Positions 43,890 to 51,821 of a stretch of 64,000 nt of DNA are shown here, piece after piece. The notes below the pieces were generated by a model, which saw only the letters and a list, made by a program, of their open reading frames with translations, was not told the DNA's origin and did no database searches. The first letter of the stretch is position 1, and every line of letters starts with the position of its first letter. The translations under genes were made by a program, and so were the position numbers. Source of the stretch: Ascidiaceihabitans sp023955215 (lineage in GTDB: Bacteria; Pseudomonadota; Alphaproteobacteria; Rhodobacterales; Rhodobacteraceae); contig CALSPX010000017.1 of NCBI GenBank assembly GCA_943788345.1, positions 1 to 64,000 of the forward strand. The letters run 5' to 3'.

Positions 43890-44371
43890 CGGGTGGTGCG
43901 CAAAATGCGCACCTTACGGGCGCTGATCCAACCCTAATCGGGATCAATGCGCGGCGTTTGATCTTGCATGCCTGCTTGGTTGTGATCTTCGGTGTTGGTC
44001 TTGTGATTGCTGGTGTGTTTTCCACATTTGCCACTGGATCTGTTGCTTTCCCTATTTGGGCTGTGATCGTTTTAGGTGCGATACTTTGCGGATGGGCTGT
44101 TCTGAATTTTGGGATCGCTTGGGTTCGGCCCAGCGCCCTTCGGATCGATGCCTTTGGCTTGTCGGGATATTATGTTCCGACATTAAAGTGGTCCGAAGTC
44201 AGCCGTGTTCTTGTCGACTCCCAAAGCCTGCAATTGTCCATTGGCCTTCTAGATGCGCACGCCGTGCGTATGCGTCAGCCCAACGCGTGGCGCCGGTTTC
44301 GTTTGATTGGGGCGTTGCTGTTGTGCACAGTCGCGGATTGGACGGCGATTTGGACCAGATTGCGTCCATAA
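43886..44371 (+). CDS. Small membrane protein, unknown function
   Basis: A 161-residue protein, not recognised. Two hydrophobic helices (about 27-50 and 57-78) are followed by a soluble beta-rich segment with ALRIDAFGLSGYYVPTLKWSEVSRVLV, reminiscent of bacterial PH-like domains, and a Trp/Arg-rich end. The ATG overlaps the nadE stop (ATGA), suggesting coupling. Codons about 4-9 (GAQNAH) are encoded by a REP-like palindrome, so the N-terminus may have been created or altered by a repeat insertion. No alternative ATG precedes the membrane helices. It may be real but is not certain. Confidence 0.6.
   Translation: MTGGAQNAHLTGADPTLIGINARRLILHACLVVIFGVGLVIAGVFSTFATGSVAFPIWAVIVLGAILCGWAVLNFGIAWVRPSALRIDAFGLSGYYVPTLKWSEVSRVLVDSQSLQLSIGLLDAHAVRMRQPNAWRRFRLIGALLLCTVADWTAIWTRLRP
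43895..43921. repeat. REP-like palindrome, copy 3, inside a coding region
   Basis: GGTGCGCA-aaa-TGCGCACC (8-bp perfect stem) followed by TTACGGGC, the same tail as the copy at 25701. It starts 6 bp after the nadE stop and lies in the predicted reading frame of the next gene. Confidence 0.6.
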
Positions 44372-44444
44372 TGAACGCCCACCTTTCACGCATCGAACTG
44401 GACAAATCGCCCCCCCTATGACACCTACCCCCGCATAGGAGATC

Positions 44445-45776
44445 ATGCCCATGACCATCACACGTTTCGCCCCATCGCCCACCGGCTACATCCACGTTGG
44501 TAACCTGCGCACTGCGCTGATGAATTACCTTATTGCCCGCAAGGCTGGCGGCACTTTCATTCTGCGTATCGACGATACCGATCCGGTGCGCTCGGAAGAG
44601 AAATACGTTGATGGCATCAAGCAAGATCTTGAATGGCTGGGCCTGCACTGGGATAAGGTTGAGCGTCAGTCTGAGCGTCTGGATCGTTATGCCGATGCCG
44701 CCGAAAAACTGCGCAGCATTGATCGTTTCTATGAAGCGTTCGAAACTCCGTCCGAGTTGGACCTGAAGCGTAAGAAACAGCTGAACATGGGCAAACCACC
44801 GGTCTATGACCGCGCGGCGTTGAACCTTAGTGCTGAAGAGCGCGATGCCCTGCGTGCTGAGCGCGGTGATGGCGTCTGGCGTTTCAAGCTGGATCAGGAA
44901 CGCATCAACTGGAAAGACGGCATTCTTGGCGACATCTCAATCGATGCGGCCTCTGTCAGTGATCCGGTTTTGATCCGTGGTGACGGTCAAGTTCTGTATA
45001 CAATCGCGTCTGTTGTTGATGACACGGATATGGGTGTGACCAATGTTGTGCGTGGCTCTGACCACGTGACCAACACGGCCACCCAAATTCAAATCATGAA
45101 GGCGCTGGGCATGACCCCACCGTCCTTCGCACACCACTCGTTGCTGACGGGTCCACAGGGCGAGGCGTTGTCGAAACGCCTGGGCACTTTGGCGCTGCGC
45201 GATCTGCGTGAACAAGGCGTTCAGCCAATGGCATTGTTGTCCATGATGGCGCGTCTTGGCTCGTCTGATCCAATGGAACTGCGCAGCGAAATGTCCGAAC
45301 TGATCGAGGGTTTTGAGGTCAGCAGCTTTGGCACCGCACCGACGAAGTTTGATGTCGCTGACCTGTTCCCGCTGACAGCAAATGTGTTGCAGGCAAAACC
45401 ATTGGCTGACGTTGCCGATCAGATTGCTGATCTTGGCGTTCCTGCTGATCTGGCCGAAACATTTTGGACTGTCACACGTGACAACATCACAACGCTAAAA
45501 GATTTGGCTGCCTGGTGGACATTGTTCAGCGAAGGCGCTGATCCAGTGATCGACGACGAAGACGCAGAATTTGTGGCCCAAGCGATGGCTATGTTGCCTG
45601 AAGGTCCGTTCGACGACACGACATGGAAAACGTGGACGGGTGCCGTGAAAGAAGCGACTGGTCGCAAAGGCAAGGGCTTGTTCATGCCGCTGCGCAAAGC
45701 GCTGACAGGTCAAAGCCACGGACCAGATATGTCCGCGACGATGACACTTTTGCAGGTTGTAAAAGCCCGCGCTTAA
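44445..45776 (+). CDS. gltX: Glutamyl-tRNA synthetase
   Basis: Class Ib synthetase of 443 residues. The catalytic core has RFAPSPTGYIHVGNLRTAL (HIGH equivalent HVGN near 17), RIDDTDPVRSEEKY, and the KMSKS equivalent ALSKR near residue 243. An all-helical anticodon domain follows. Alphaproteobacteria often carry two GltX paralogues, one of which can charge tRNA(Gln); I cannot tell which type this is. The ATG follows AGGAG. The TTAA at 45773-45776 contains both its TAA and the stop codon of the convergent GGCT-like gene. Confidence 0.95.
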   Translation: MPMTITRFAPSPTGYIHVGNLRTALMNYLIARKAGGTFILRIDDTDPVRSEEKYVDGIKQDLEWLGLHWDKVERQSERLDRYADAAEKLRSIDRFYEAFETPSELDLKRKKQLNMGKPPVYDRAALNLSAEERDALRAERGDGVWRFKLDQERINWKDGILGDISIDAASVSDPVLIRGDGQVLYTIASVVDDTDMGVTNVVRGSDHVTNTATQIQIMKALGMTPPSFAHHSLLTGPQGEALSKRLGTLALRDLREQGVQPMALLSMMARLGSSDPMELRSEMSELIEGFEVSSFGTAPTKFDVADLFPLTANVLQAKPLADVADQIADLGVPADLAETFWTVTRDNITTLKDLAAWWTLFSEGADPVIDDEDAEFVAQAMAMLPEGPFDDTTWKTWTGAVKEATGRKGKGLFMPLRKALTGQSHGPDMSATMTLLQVVKARA

Positions 45777-46339
45777 GAACTGACTATCTGGGCCGCGATG
45801 CGGTCCAGATGTCCATCCACCAGCGCGGTTTCTGAGGCGCTTAGGATTTGGCTGCGCGGATAGCGCGGCGCGGAGCGATCGTTTAGAATTGGCATATCCC
45901 ATCCATCGGTGGTGGCGAAAAATGCATCAACGCCGTCCTCACCAAATTGTTGCAGGTACCCCTGAATAACCACATCAAGATAGCTAAGCAGGATGACCTG
46001 ATCACCCTCCATTAGCATGTCTTCAGCGGCAACGGCATAGTGGGCGATATCGGTTGATGGATCACCACCATGGCTAACTTTGCCCGCTGACGGAATGCGG
46101 CGATATCCAGTTTCGCGTTCATCCAAAGCGGCCCAATCGGCATTGGGAACCGCGGCAATCAGACCTTGAATTTGTTCGGAAGGATCAGCCGGAACAGCCG
46201 TCAAAAGGATGGTGCCATAGCCGCCATTGCGCACCCATGCACGACGCCATCCCGATAGAGTCGCCTTTTGCGCGTTGGGGTAAATGTGGGTCGCCGTGTT
46301 GACGAGGCTGCCATAGCCAAAGAAGTGTGGATCGCTCAT
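45773..46339 (-). CDS. Gamma-glutamylcyclotransferase-fold protein
   Basis: A 188-residue protein starting PHFFGYGSLVN, the (Y/F)GSL motif of the GGCT/ChaC fold. DERETGYRRI supplies the expected catalytic Glu. It may act on gamma-glutamyl compounds such as glutathione; this is unproven. The ATG at 46339 lies 10 nt after the ybbP stop, so it is probably the last gene of the ybbA-ybbP transcript. An in-frame extension to 46447 would overlap ybbP and is rejected. It converges with gltX, sharing 4 nt. Confidence 0.8.
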   Translation of the reverse strand: MSDPHFFGYGSLVNTATHIYPNAQKATLSGWRRAWVRNGGYGTILLTAVPADPSEQIQGLIAAVPNADWAALDERETGYRRIPSAGKVSHGGDPSTDIAHYAVAAEDMLMEGDQVILLSYLDVVIQGYLQQFGEDGVDAFFATTDGWDMPILNDRSAPRYPRSQILSASETALVDGHLDRIAAQIVSS

Positions 46340-46349
46340 GGTCTTGTCC

Positions 46350-48878
46350 TTATTCTCGGGCACGAAGCACTTGGGCTGGGCGCGTCGCCAATGGGCCCCA
46401 TGCGAACAAGAGACCAGCAACAAGCGTTGCAATAACACCCCCTGCAATGATCGCCAATGCTGATGGCCAAATCACGATGTATTCGATGTTCATGACAAAG
46501 GTGCTGACAGCCCATCCGCCTGCAATACCCGCCGCCAATGCAACAAGGCCAGCGGCCAACCCCAGCAGCGCAGAGCGGAGTGCGAAGCTAAGCAAAATGC
46601 GTCCGCGTGTGGCCCCAAGTGTTTTGAGAACGGCCGCTTCATAGGTCCGTGCATTGGTGCCTGCGGCTGCCGCGCCGATCAGAACAAGGAAACCAGTTAG
46701 CAAAGTTGCTGACGCGCCATAAGACGTGGCGGCTGCGAGACCTGACAAGACATCTGCGACCCGCTCAATCGCGTCGCGCACGCGGATTGCAGTTATGTTG
46801 GGATAGGCTTTGGCAAGGTCACGCAGGATGGCAGCTTCCGCCTCTTGCTCTGCGTAGACGGTTGAGATGAAGGTATGCGGCGCACCCTGCAATGCACTTG
46901 GGTTCATCGAGAGGATGAAACCGATGCCAGCGGATGAAAAATCAACCTCGCGAAAGGAACTGATGGTACCCGTGATATCGCGACCCAAGATGTTCATCGT
47001 GACGGTATCACCCAGGGATAGGTTCATTTCCTCGGCCTCTTCGGCTGCAAAACTGATCAGCGGTGGGCCGGAATAACCCTCTGGCCACCATTCACCATCT
47101 GTGATGCGCGTGCGTTTGCTGGGTCGGTCCGCATAGGTGACGCCGCGATCCCCCTCTAACACCCAATGATCCCCCGCGACCTCACTGGCGGGTTTTCCGT
47201 TGATCTGGGTAATGACCCCGCGCAGCATTGGCGCGCTATCGATCCGCCGGACCGCTGGGTCGTTTTCAAGGCGCTTGGTGTAACCCTCCATCTGGTCGCG
47301 CTGGATGTCGACGAAGAAGTAGGATGGCGCGATGTCAGGTAGGTTGCCAGTGATGGCATTGCGCAGGTTGCCGTCGATTTGGCCAACGCTGGCCAAGACG
47401 GAAAGGCCTAGACCCAAAGACAGGATGACAGATGCAGCCCCTTCTTGGGTCCCTGAAATAGAGGTCAACGCCCAACGCCATGCCGGACGTCCTTTGGTGA
47501 TTTTGCCACCGCGTTTGGCGAGCCACTGGATGATTGCAGCAGAGACCACAAGCATCAGCAGGGCAACCATGATGCCACCCGATGTCACCAAGGTAAGTCG
47601 CCATGTTCCAGAGAAGGTGGCGGCCAATCCGATCAAAGCACATAGCGCAATGACGATGGCCAAAAGGTAACGCGCGGCAGGGAGCAGTTTGCTACTGCCA
47701 AGTGCGTCGCGAAAGAGGGTCGCGGCGCGCACGTCTTCTGCACGGGCCAATGGCCAAAGAGTGAATATGAATGCGGTCAATAGGCCGTAGATCGCAGCCT
47801 CAAACAGTGGCGCTGGATAGATCCCGAAATTGGCGGGGATCGGCAGGCGTGCTTCGATCAAGGGAGCCAGCAATAAAGGCGCAAGTGCACCAAGCAGCAG
47901 ACCGATTGAGATGCCGATGAGGGATAGAAACCCGATCTGGATAAAATAGGTTTGGAAGATGGTGCTGCGCTCTGCACCAAGGGTGCGCAATGTGGCGATG
48001 ACATTGGTTTTCTCTGAAAGGTAGGCGCGTACGGCTGCGGCAACACCCACACCACCAACGGCCAATCCTGACAGCCCAACAAGCACCAAAAACGCACCTA
48101 AGCGGTTCACAAATTCCGTGACGCCGGGCGCACCATTTCGCGCGTCTGTCCAACGCATCCCGCTGTTTTGAAATTTGGCGCGTGCGTTTGCCTCAAGCGC
48201 CTCAAGGACAGGATTGGGTGGGAGGTCGAGGCGGTACTTTGTGTTGAACAACGTCCCAGAGGCCAGCAGGGACGAGTTCGCCAAATCGGCCGTTCGCACA
48301 AGTGTGCGTGGCCCCAACCCAAAACCACCAGCGGCACCATCAGGTTCGCGCATGATCTCTGCAGACAGATAAAACTGTTGGGTTCCAAGGGCAAAGGTCT
48401 CGCCAATGGACAGTTCCAAACGATCGATCAGTGCGCGTTCCATCACCGCACCGGGTAAGCCGTTTTGCGCAGCTAAGGCTGCATCCAAGTCCATTTTAGG
48501 GTTTAGTTCCATCGTGCCAATCAGCGGATAGGCATCATCGACGGCTTTGACTTGGGTCAGTCCACGTTCAGTCTGGTCGCCATTGTCGACCACGGCCATC
48601 GAACGAAATTCGGCGATTTCAGAAACGGCATTGGCGCGCGATTGCATCCATTCCTTTTCCTGTGCGTTGGCAAAGCGGTAGGTGAAATCGAGTTCTGCAT
48701 CGCCCCCCAACAGGGCGGCCCCCTCAGCCGAAAGACCCGTTTCAATAGCGGTGCGTACGGAACCAACAGCTGCGATGGCAGCCACCCCGAGGGCAAGGCA
48801 AGACAGGAAGATTGTGAAGCCCTTCAGCCCTCCACGAAGTTCACGGCGTGCAAAGCGGGCGGCAATGGCAATGCTCAT
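46350..48878 (-). CDS. ybbP: FtsX-like ABC transporter permease (YbbP type)
   Basis: An 842-residue permease. One helix near the N-terminus (about 20-42) is followed by a large periplasmic domain, a four-helix FtsX block around 255-410 and further helices near 430-460, a second periplasmic domain and a final FtsX block (about 720-835). This is the two-MacB/FtsX-module architecture of YbbP. It pairs with the YbbA ATPase, whose stop overlaps its start by 4 nt. The E. coli ybbAP-tesA arrangement is conserved here, and a role in moving lipids or hydrophobic molecules has been proposed for the family but not shown. Confidence 0.92.
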   Translation of the reverse strand: MSIAIAARFARRELRGGLKGFTIFLSCLALGVAAIAAVGSVRTAIETGLSAEGAALLGGDAELDFTYRFANAQEKEWMQSRANAVSEIAEFRSMAVVDNGDQTERGLTQVKAVDDAYPLIGTMELNPKMDLDAALAAQNGLPGAVMERALIDRLELSIGETFALGTQQFYLSAEIMREPDGAAGGFGLGPRTLVRTADLANSSLLASGTLFNTKYRLDLPPNPVLEALEANARAKFQNSGMRWTDARNGAPGVTEFVNRLGAFLVLVGLSGLAVGGVGVAAAVRAYLSEKTNVIATLRTLGAERSTIFQTYFIQIGFLSLIGISIGLLLGALAPLLLAPLIEARLPIPANFGIYPAPLFEAAIYGLLTAFIFTLWPLARAEDVRAATLFRDALGSSKLLPAARYLLAIVIALCALIGLAATFSGTWRLTLVTSGGIMVALLMLVVSAAIIQWLAKRGGKITKGRPAWRWALTSISGTQEGAASVILSLGLGLSVLASVGQIDGNLRNAITGNLPDIAPSYFFVDIQRDQMEGYTKRLENDPAVRRIDSAPMLRGVITQINGKPASEVAGDHWVLEGDRGVTYADRPSKRTRITDGEWWPEGYSGPPLISFAAEEAEEMNLSLGDTVTMNILGRDITGTISSFREVDFSSAGIGFILSMNPSALQGAPHTFISTVYAEQEAEAAILRDLAKAYPNITAIRVRDAIERVADVLSGLAAATSYGASATLLTGFLVLIGAAAAGTNARTYEAAVLKTLGATRGRILLSFALRSALLGLAAGLVALAAGIAGGWAVSTFVMNIEYIVIWPSALAIIAGGVIATLVAGLLFAWGPLATRPAQVLRARE

Positions 48879-49561
48879 TTGGCGGTGCTTTCCTGGGCGA
48901 TCAATCCATCTTCGAGGCGGATGATTTGATCACAACGCGCAGCTAAGACATCGGAGTGCGTTACAAGGACCAAGGTGGCACCATGTTTGTCGCGCAGGCC
49001 AAACAACAGGTCCATAATGGCGTTGCCGTTGGTCCCGTCCAAGTTGCCCGTTGGTTCATCCGCCAGCAGGATTTTCGGCCTTGCGACAGAGGCGCGCGCC
49101 AAGGCCACACGCTGTTGTTCGCCGCCTGACATTTGTGATGGATAATGATCTGCGCGGTGGCTTAACCCAACATCTGATAGTTCAGAACGCGCCCGTTCAA
49201 AGGCATCTTTGACCCCTGCCAGTTCCAGTGGGGTCGCAACGTTTTCAACCGCAGTCATGGTTGGGATCAAATGGAACGATTGAAACACAATGCCCATGTT
49301 ATCGCGCCTGAACCGCGCGAGTGCATCCTCATTCATGGCGGTCAGGTCTTGGCCGAGGGCGTGAATGGTTCCGCCGCTTGCTTGTTCAAGACCACCCATC
49401 AACATCAGCAAAGATGACTTTCCTGAACCTGATGGTCCAACCAGCCCGACGGTCTGCCCCTGCGCAATATCCATGGTGATCCCATGCAAAATATCAACAC
49501 GCCCCGCATTGCCGTTCAAAGATAACATTGCGTTTTTTAGTGAGAGGACTGGTGTTGTCAT
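48875..49561 (-). CDS. ybbA: ABC transporter ATP-binding protein (YbbA type)
   Basis: A 228-residue MacB/LolD-class ATPase. Motifs in order: Walker A GPSGSGKSS, Q-loop VFQSFHLI, signature MSGGEQQRVALARA, Walker B ILLADEPTGNLD and an H-loop in LVTHSD. It should energise the YbbP permease encoded directly downstream (4-nt overlap). It is divergent from tesA with a 50-bp spacer, so their promoters must overlap. Identification of subtype rests on this conserved neighbourhood. Confidence 0.94.
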   Translation of the reverse strand: MTTPVLSLKNAMLSLNGNAGRVDILHGITMDIAQGQTVGLVGPSGSGKSSLLMLMGGLEQASGGTIHALGQDLTAMNEDALARFRRDNMGIVFQSFHLIPTMTAVENVATPLELAGVKDAFERARSELSDVGLSHRADHYPSQMSGGEQQRVALARASVARPKILLADEPTGNLDGTNGNAIMDLLFGLRDKHGATLVLVTHSDVLAARCDQIIRLEDGLIAQESTAK

Positions 49562-49611
49562 GCTTTGATGCCTTTATAAGGTGTAACAACCGATATGGAG
49601 CTTAGATCACG

Positions 49612-50250
49612 ATGCGCAAGTCAATCATCAGTATTGCCACAATTTTCTTCGCTTTTCCCGCTATTGCAGACCCGATCCAAGTGGTGGCTTTTGGTGACAG
49701 TTTGACCCAAGGATATGGGCTGCAGGTTAAGGATGGGTTTGTCCCACAGCTCCGAGCGTGGGCAGACGCGCAGGGGCTTGAGGTTGCTTTGAGCAATGCA
49801 GGTGTATCGGGTGACACGACGGCGGGTGGGCTGTCGCGCGTCGCATGGACATTAACGCCTGACGTCGAGGCGATGATTGTGACGCTTGGGGGCAATGACG
49901 TTTTGCGTGGCATTGATCCGGCAGTGAGCAGAGCAAACCTACACGGCATCTTGAGCGAAGCGAAGGCTGCGGATGTGACTGTTCTGTTGATTGGTATGAA
50001 AGCGCCGGGGAATTTTGGGCCGGACTATAAGGCCGAATTTGACAGCATGTATCCAGAACTGGCTGAAGAATTTAACGCGGTTTTCTTGGACAGTTTCTTT
50101 GCGGGGTTGGGGGATGCAATCAACGATCCCGTGGCCTTAGGACCTTATATGCAAGGGGATGCGATTCATCCCAATGCGGATGGGGTTGCGTTGATTGTGC
50201 AGGGGGTTGGGCCAAAACTGGCTGAACTGCTGGAACGCGTTGGCGGTTGA
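49612..50250 (+). CDS. tesA: Arylesterase / thioesterase TesA (SGNH hydrolase)
   Basis: A 212-residue periplasmic SGNH hydrolase. A signal peptide (about 1-20, ending AFPAIAD) precedes the four blocks: GDSLTQGYG (nucleophile Ser), a Gly in block II, LGGNDVLRG and DAIHPNADG (Asp-His). It should cleave aryl esters, lysophospholipids or acyl-CoA thioesters. It is divergent from ybbA-ybbP as in E. coli, which supports a functional link between the esterase and the transporter. Confidence 0.93.
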   Translation: MRKSIISIATIFFAFPAIADPIQVVAFGDSLTQGYGLQVKDGFVPQLRAWADAQGLEVALSNAGVSGDTTAGGLSRVAWTLTPDVEAMIVTLGGNDVLRGIDPAVSRANLHGILSEAKAADVTVLLIGMKAPGNFGPDYKAEFDSMYPELAEEFNAVFLDSFFAGLGDAINDPVALGPYMQGDAIHPNADGVALIVQGVGPKLAELLERVGG

Positions 50251-50260
50251 TAGAAACAGA

Positions 50261-50286
50261 AAAACGGACGCGCTGGCGTCCGTTCT
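50261..50286 (-). terminator. Rho-independent terminator of the first cold-shock gene
   Basis: On the minus strand AACGGACGC-cagc-GCGTCCGTT runs into TTTCTG, forming a perfect 9-bp stem 34 nt after the csp stop. It can also act against tesA read-through, because the stem is symmetric, though the plus strand lacks a long U-run. Confidence 0.8.
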
Positions 50287-50317
50287 AGTATTATAATCCG
50301 GTTATAGAACCAGTAGC

Positions 50318-50524
50318 TTAAGCTAGTGCGAGGTTCGCAGCGCTTTCGCGGCCATCACGGCCAGGTTCGATATCGAACGTTACTTTTTGGTTGTCTGCCA
50401 AGCCTGTAAGGCCAGCGCGTTCAACTGCAGAGATGTGTACGAATACGTCATTTCCGCCACCATCTGGTGCGATAAAGCCGAAGCCTTTAGTTGAGTTGAA
50501 CCATTTGACGGTGCCATTAGCCAT
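50318..50524 (-). CDS. cspA: Cold-shock protein (CspA family), copy 1
   Basis: A 68-residue single cold-shock domain. RNP1 KGFGFIAP and RNP2 VFVHIS are intact, and the N-terminus ANGTVKWFN is standard. It binds single-stranded RNA or DNA and usually acts as an RNA chaperone. It differs from copy 2 (50857-51063) at a few positions only: S/T in the first loop, DGGGND versus EGGAKD, K/Q near NQ, and in the last residues. It has AGGAG about 10 nt before the ATG and a long leader described separately. Confidence 0.96.
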   Translation of the reverse strand: MANGTVKWFNSTKGFGFIAPDGGGNDVFVHISAVERAGLTGLADNQKVTFDIEPGRDGRESAANLALA

Positions 50525-50671
50525 CGTCTGTACTCCTGTATATTACTGCCCACAGTATGCGGCAGGTCGGCTAGGTCATAATCACATCGAAAGACTGAGC
50601 CGAAAGGAGCAGTAGGGTCGATAGGTTTAACGTCGCAGTCCCAATATGGGGCCTGTGGGTAACAATTTCAA
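50525..50671 (-). promoter_or_regulatory. Promoter and long 5' UTR of cold-shock gene 1
   Basis: A -35 TTGAAA (50666-50671), 17-bp spacer and -10 CATATT (50643-50648) predict a leader of about 110 nt. The leader contains a 13-nt box ATCGAAAGACTGA (plus-strand reading, 50586-50598) and TTACTGCC (50543-50550), both also found in the leader of copy 2 at almost the same distance from the start codon. Nothing else is seen between 50672 and 50798. Confidence 0.55.
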
Positions 50672-50798
50672 GACAGGACCATTTAACAGCGAAAATCTGC
50701 TGATTAGGAAAGCCCTAAAACTGATTAAATCAAACAATAGCAGCGCACTAGCGGTCCGTTGCTCCACTGATAAAAACAAACAAAGTTTCGATCAGGCA

Positions 50799-50830
50799 TA
50801 AAAAAAGACCGGACACTTTGCAGTATCCGG
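50799..50830 (-). terminator. Rho-independent terminator of the second cold-shock gene
   Basis: On the minus strand CCGGATAC-tgcaaa-GTGTCCGG is followed by TCTTTTTTT. The 8-bp stem has one G-U pair and lies 27 nt after the csp stop. Confidence 0.82.
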
Positions 50831-50856
50831 CCCTTCTAATCGTCAAGCAAAGAAGC

Positions 50857-51063
50857 TTATGCGAGTGCGATGTTAGTCGCAGATTCGCGGCCGTCACGGC
50901 CAGCTTCGATGTCGAATGTTACTTGCTGGTTGTCAGCCAAGCCTGTTAGGCCTGCGCGCTCAACTGCAGAGATGTGTACAAACACATCTTTTGCTCCGCC
51001 TTCAGGTGCGATAAAGCCGAAGCCTTTAGTTGTGTTAAACCATTTTACGGTGCCATTAGCCAT
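50857..51063 (-). CDS. cspA: Cold-shock protein (CspA family), copy 2
   Basis: A 68-residue cold-shock domain protein with RNP1 KGFGFIAP and RNP2 VFVHIS, nearly identical to copy 1 and evidently a tandem duplicate. The ATG at 51063 gives the exact family length; the frame stays open upstream to 51384 but that stretch is leader RNA. A GGAG site lies 8-11 nt upstream of the ATG. Each copy has its own promoter and terminator, so the two may be regulated separately. Confidence 0.96.
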   Translation of the reverse strand: MANGTVKWFNTTKGFGFIAPEGGAKDVFVHISAVERAGLTGLADNQQVTFDIEAGRDGRESATNIALA

Positions 51064-51217
51064 ATCCGTAGTCTCCAATTTACTGCCATCCGCGTAAGTG
51101 CGATGGCTCGGCGTGGTCGGTCTGCGATCGAAAGACTGAAGCCGTGTAAACGAGACAGTGGTCGATGATAGATAACGTAAGCAAGACGCATATGGCAGAG
51201 GTTGAAGATTCGGGCAA
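51064..51217 (-). promoter_or_regulatory. Promoter and long 5' UTR of cold-shock gene 2
   Basis: TTGCCC (51212-51217), 17 bp, CATATG (51189-51194) predict a leader of about 120 nt. It carries the same 13-nt box as gene 1 (51127-51139) and TTACTGCC (51080-51087). In the remaining 51218-51395 I see nothing beyond a probable promoter region for the BrnA-like gene. Confidence 0.5.
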
Positions 51218-51395
51218 GGGGTATCTTTGGGCTGCGACAATTGTGCCGGATCATATTTTGAAGGGCCAAATGGCACGTCGGTACAGCGTATGTATCGCGT
51301 CGGTATAACGTCGGTGCGCAGCGCGCGGTCCATTTTGGACGCGTTAACGGGTTTTTGGCAGGCTGGGTCGGCAATCAAAAGCAAAGGGTGGCGAG

Positions 51396-51788
51396 ATGGG
51401 GCAGATAAGCAAATCCGAGAAACTGGCGCGGCGGCGTTTGATCTATCATTTGTGGCTGGGCAGCGAAGACCGCGTCCCGACGCGCGAGATACGCGAACAG
51501 GTGCCGGACGCGTGGCATCTGATCGAGGCGGATTTGGATTGCCATGCGCCCAAGCAGAAGGTGACGCTGTATCTGGATGCGCCGGTGGCCAAAGTGTTCA
51601 AGGCGATGGGGCAGGGATATCAGGCGCGGATCAATCGGATATTGGCGACCTATCTAGAGATGAAGGCGGGGCATCTTTTGGAGGCAGAGGCGATCATGCT
51701 GAAGGATCGACAAAAGGCGATCTTGGCAGCGGAACAGGCGGAGGGATCCGAGACGAAAGGGCGTGGTTGGGGGCAGGTGTTTGAGTGA
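51396..51788 (+). CDS. BrnA-like antitoxin-fold protein, no BrnT partner
   Basis: A 130-residue protein. The segment PKQKVTLYLDAPVAKVFKAMGQGYQARINRIL (read in parts, about 49-80) matches the C-terminal ribbon-helix-helix of BrnA antitoxins. The N-terminal 45 residues (SEKLARRRLIYHLWLG) differ from ordinary BrnA. No BrnT-type toxin frame is found on either side, so this is an orphan. It may be a DNA-binding regulator or an antitoxin remnant. Another long frame overlaps it (51227-51784, plus strand) but is Gly/Asp/Arg-rich and unlike any protein I know. Confidence 0.65.
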   Translation: MGQISKSEKLARRRLIYHLWLGSEDRVPTREIREQVPDAWHLIEADLDCHAPKQKVTLYLDAPVAKVFKAMGQGYQARINRILATYLEMKAGHLLEAEAIMLKDRQKAILAAEQAEGSETKGRGWGQVFE

Positions 51789-51821
51789 GGGGTGGTGAGA
51801 GGGAGTCGGATTAAGATTTGA

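Noticed and set aside
51227..51784. A 185-codon frame overlapping the BrnA-like gene
   Set aside because: Gly/Asp/Arg-rich out-of-frame translation; the BrnA-like frame has recognisable family residues.
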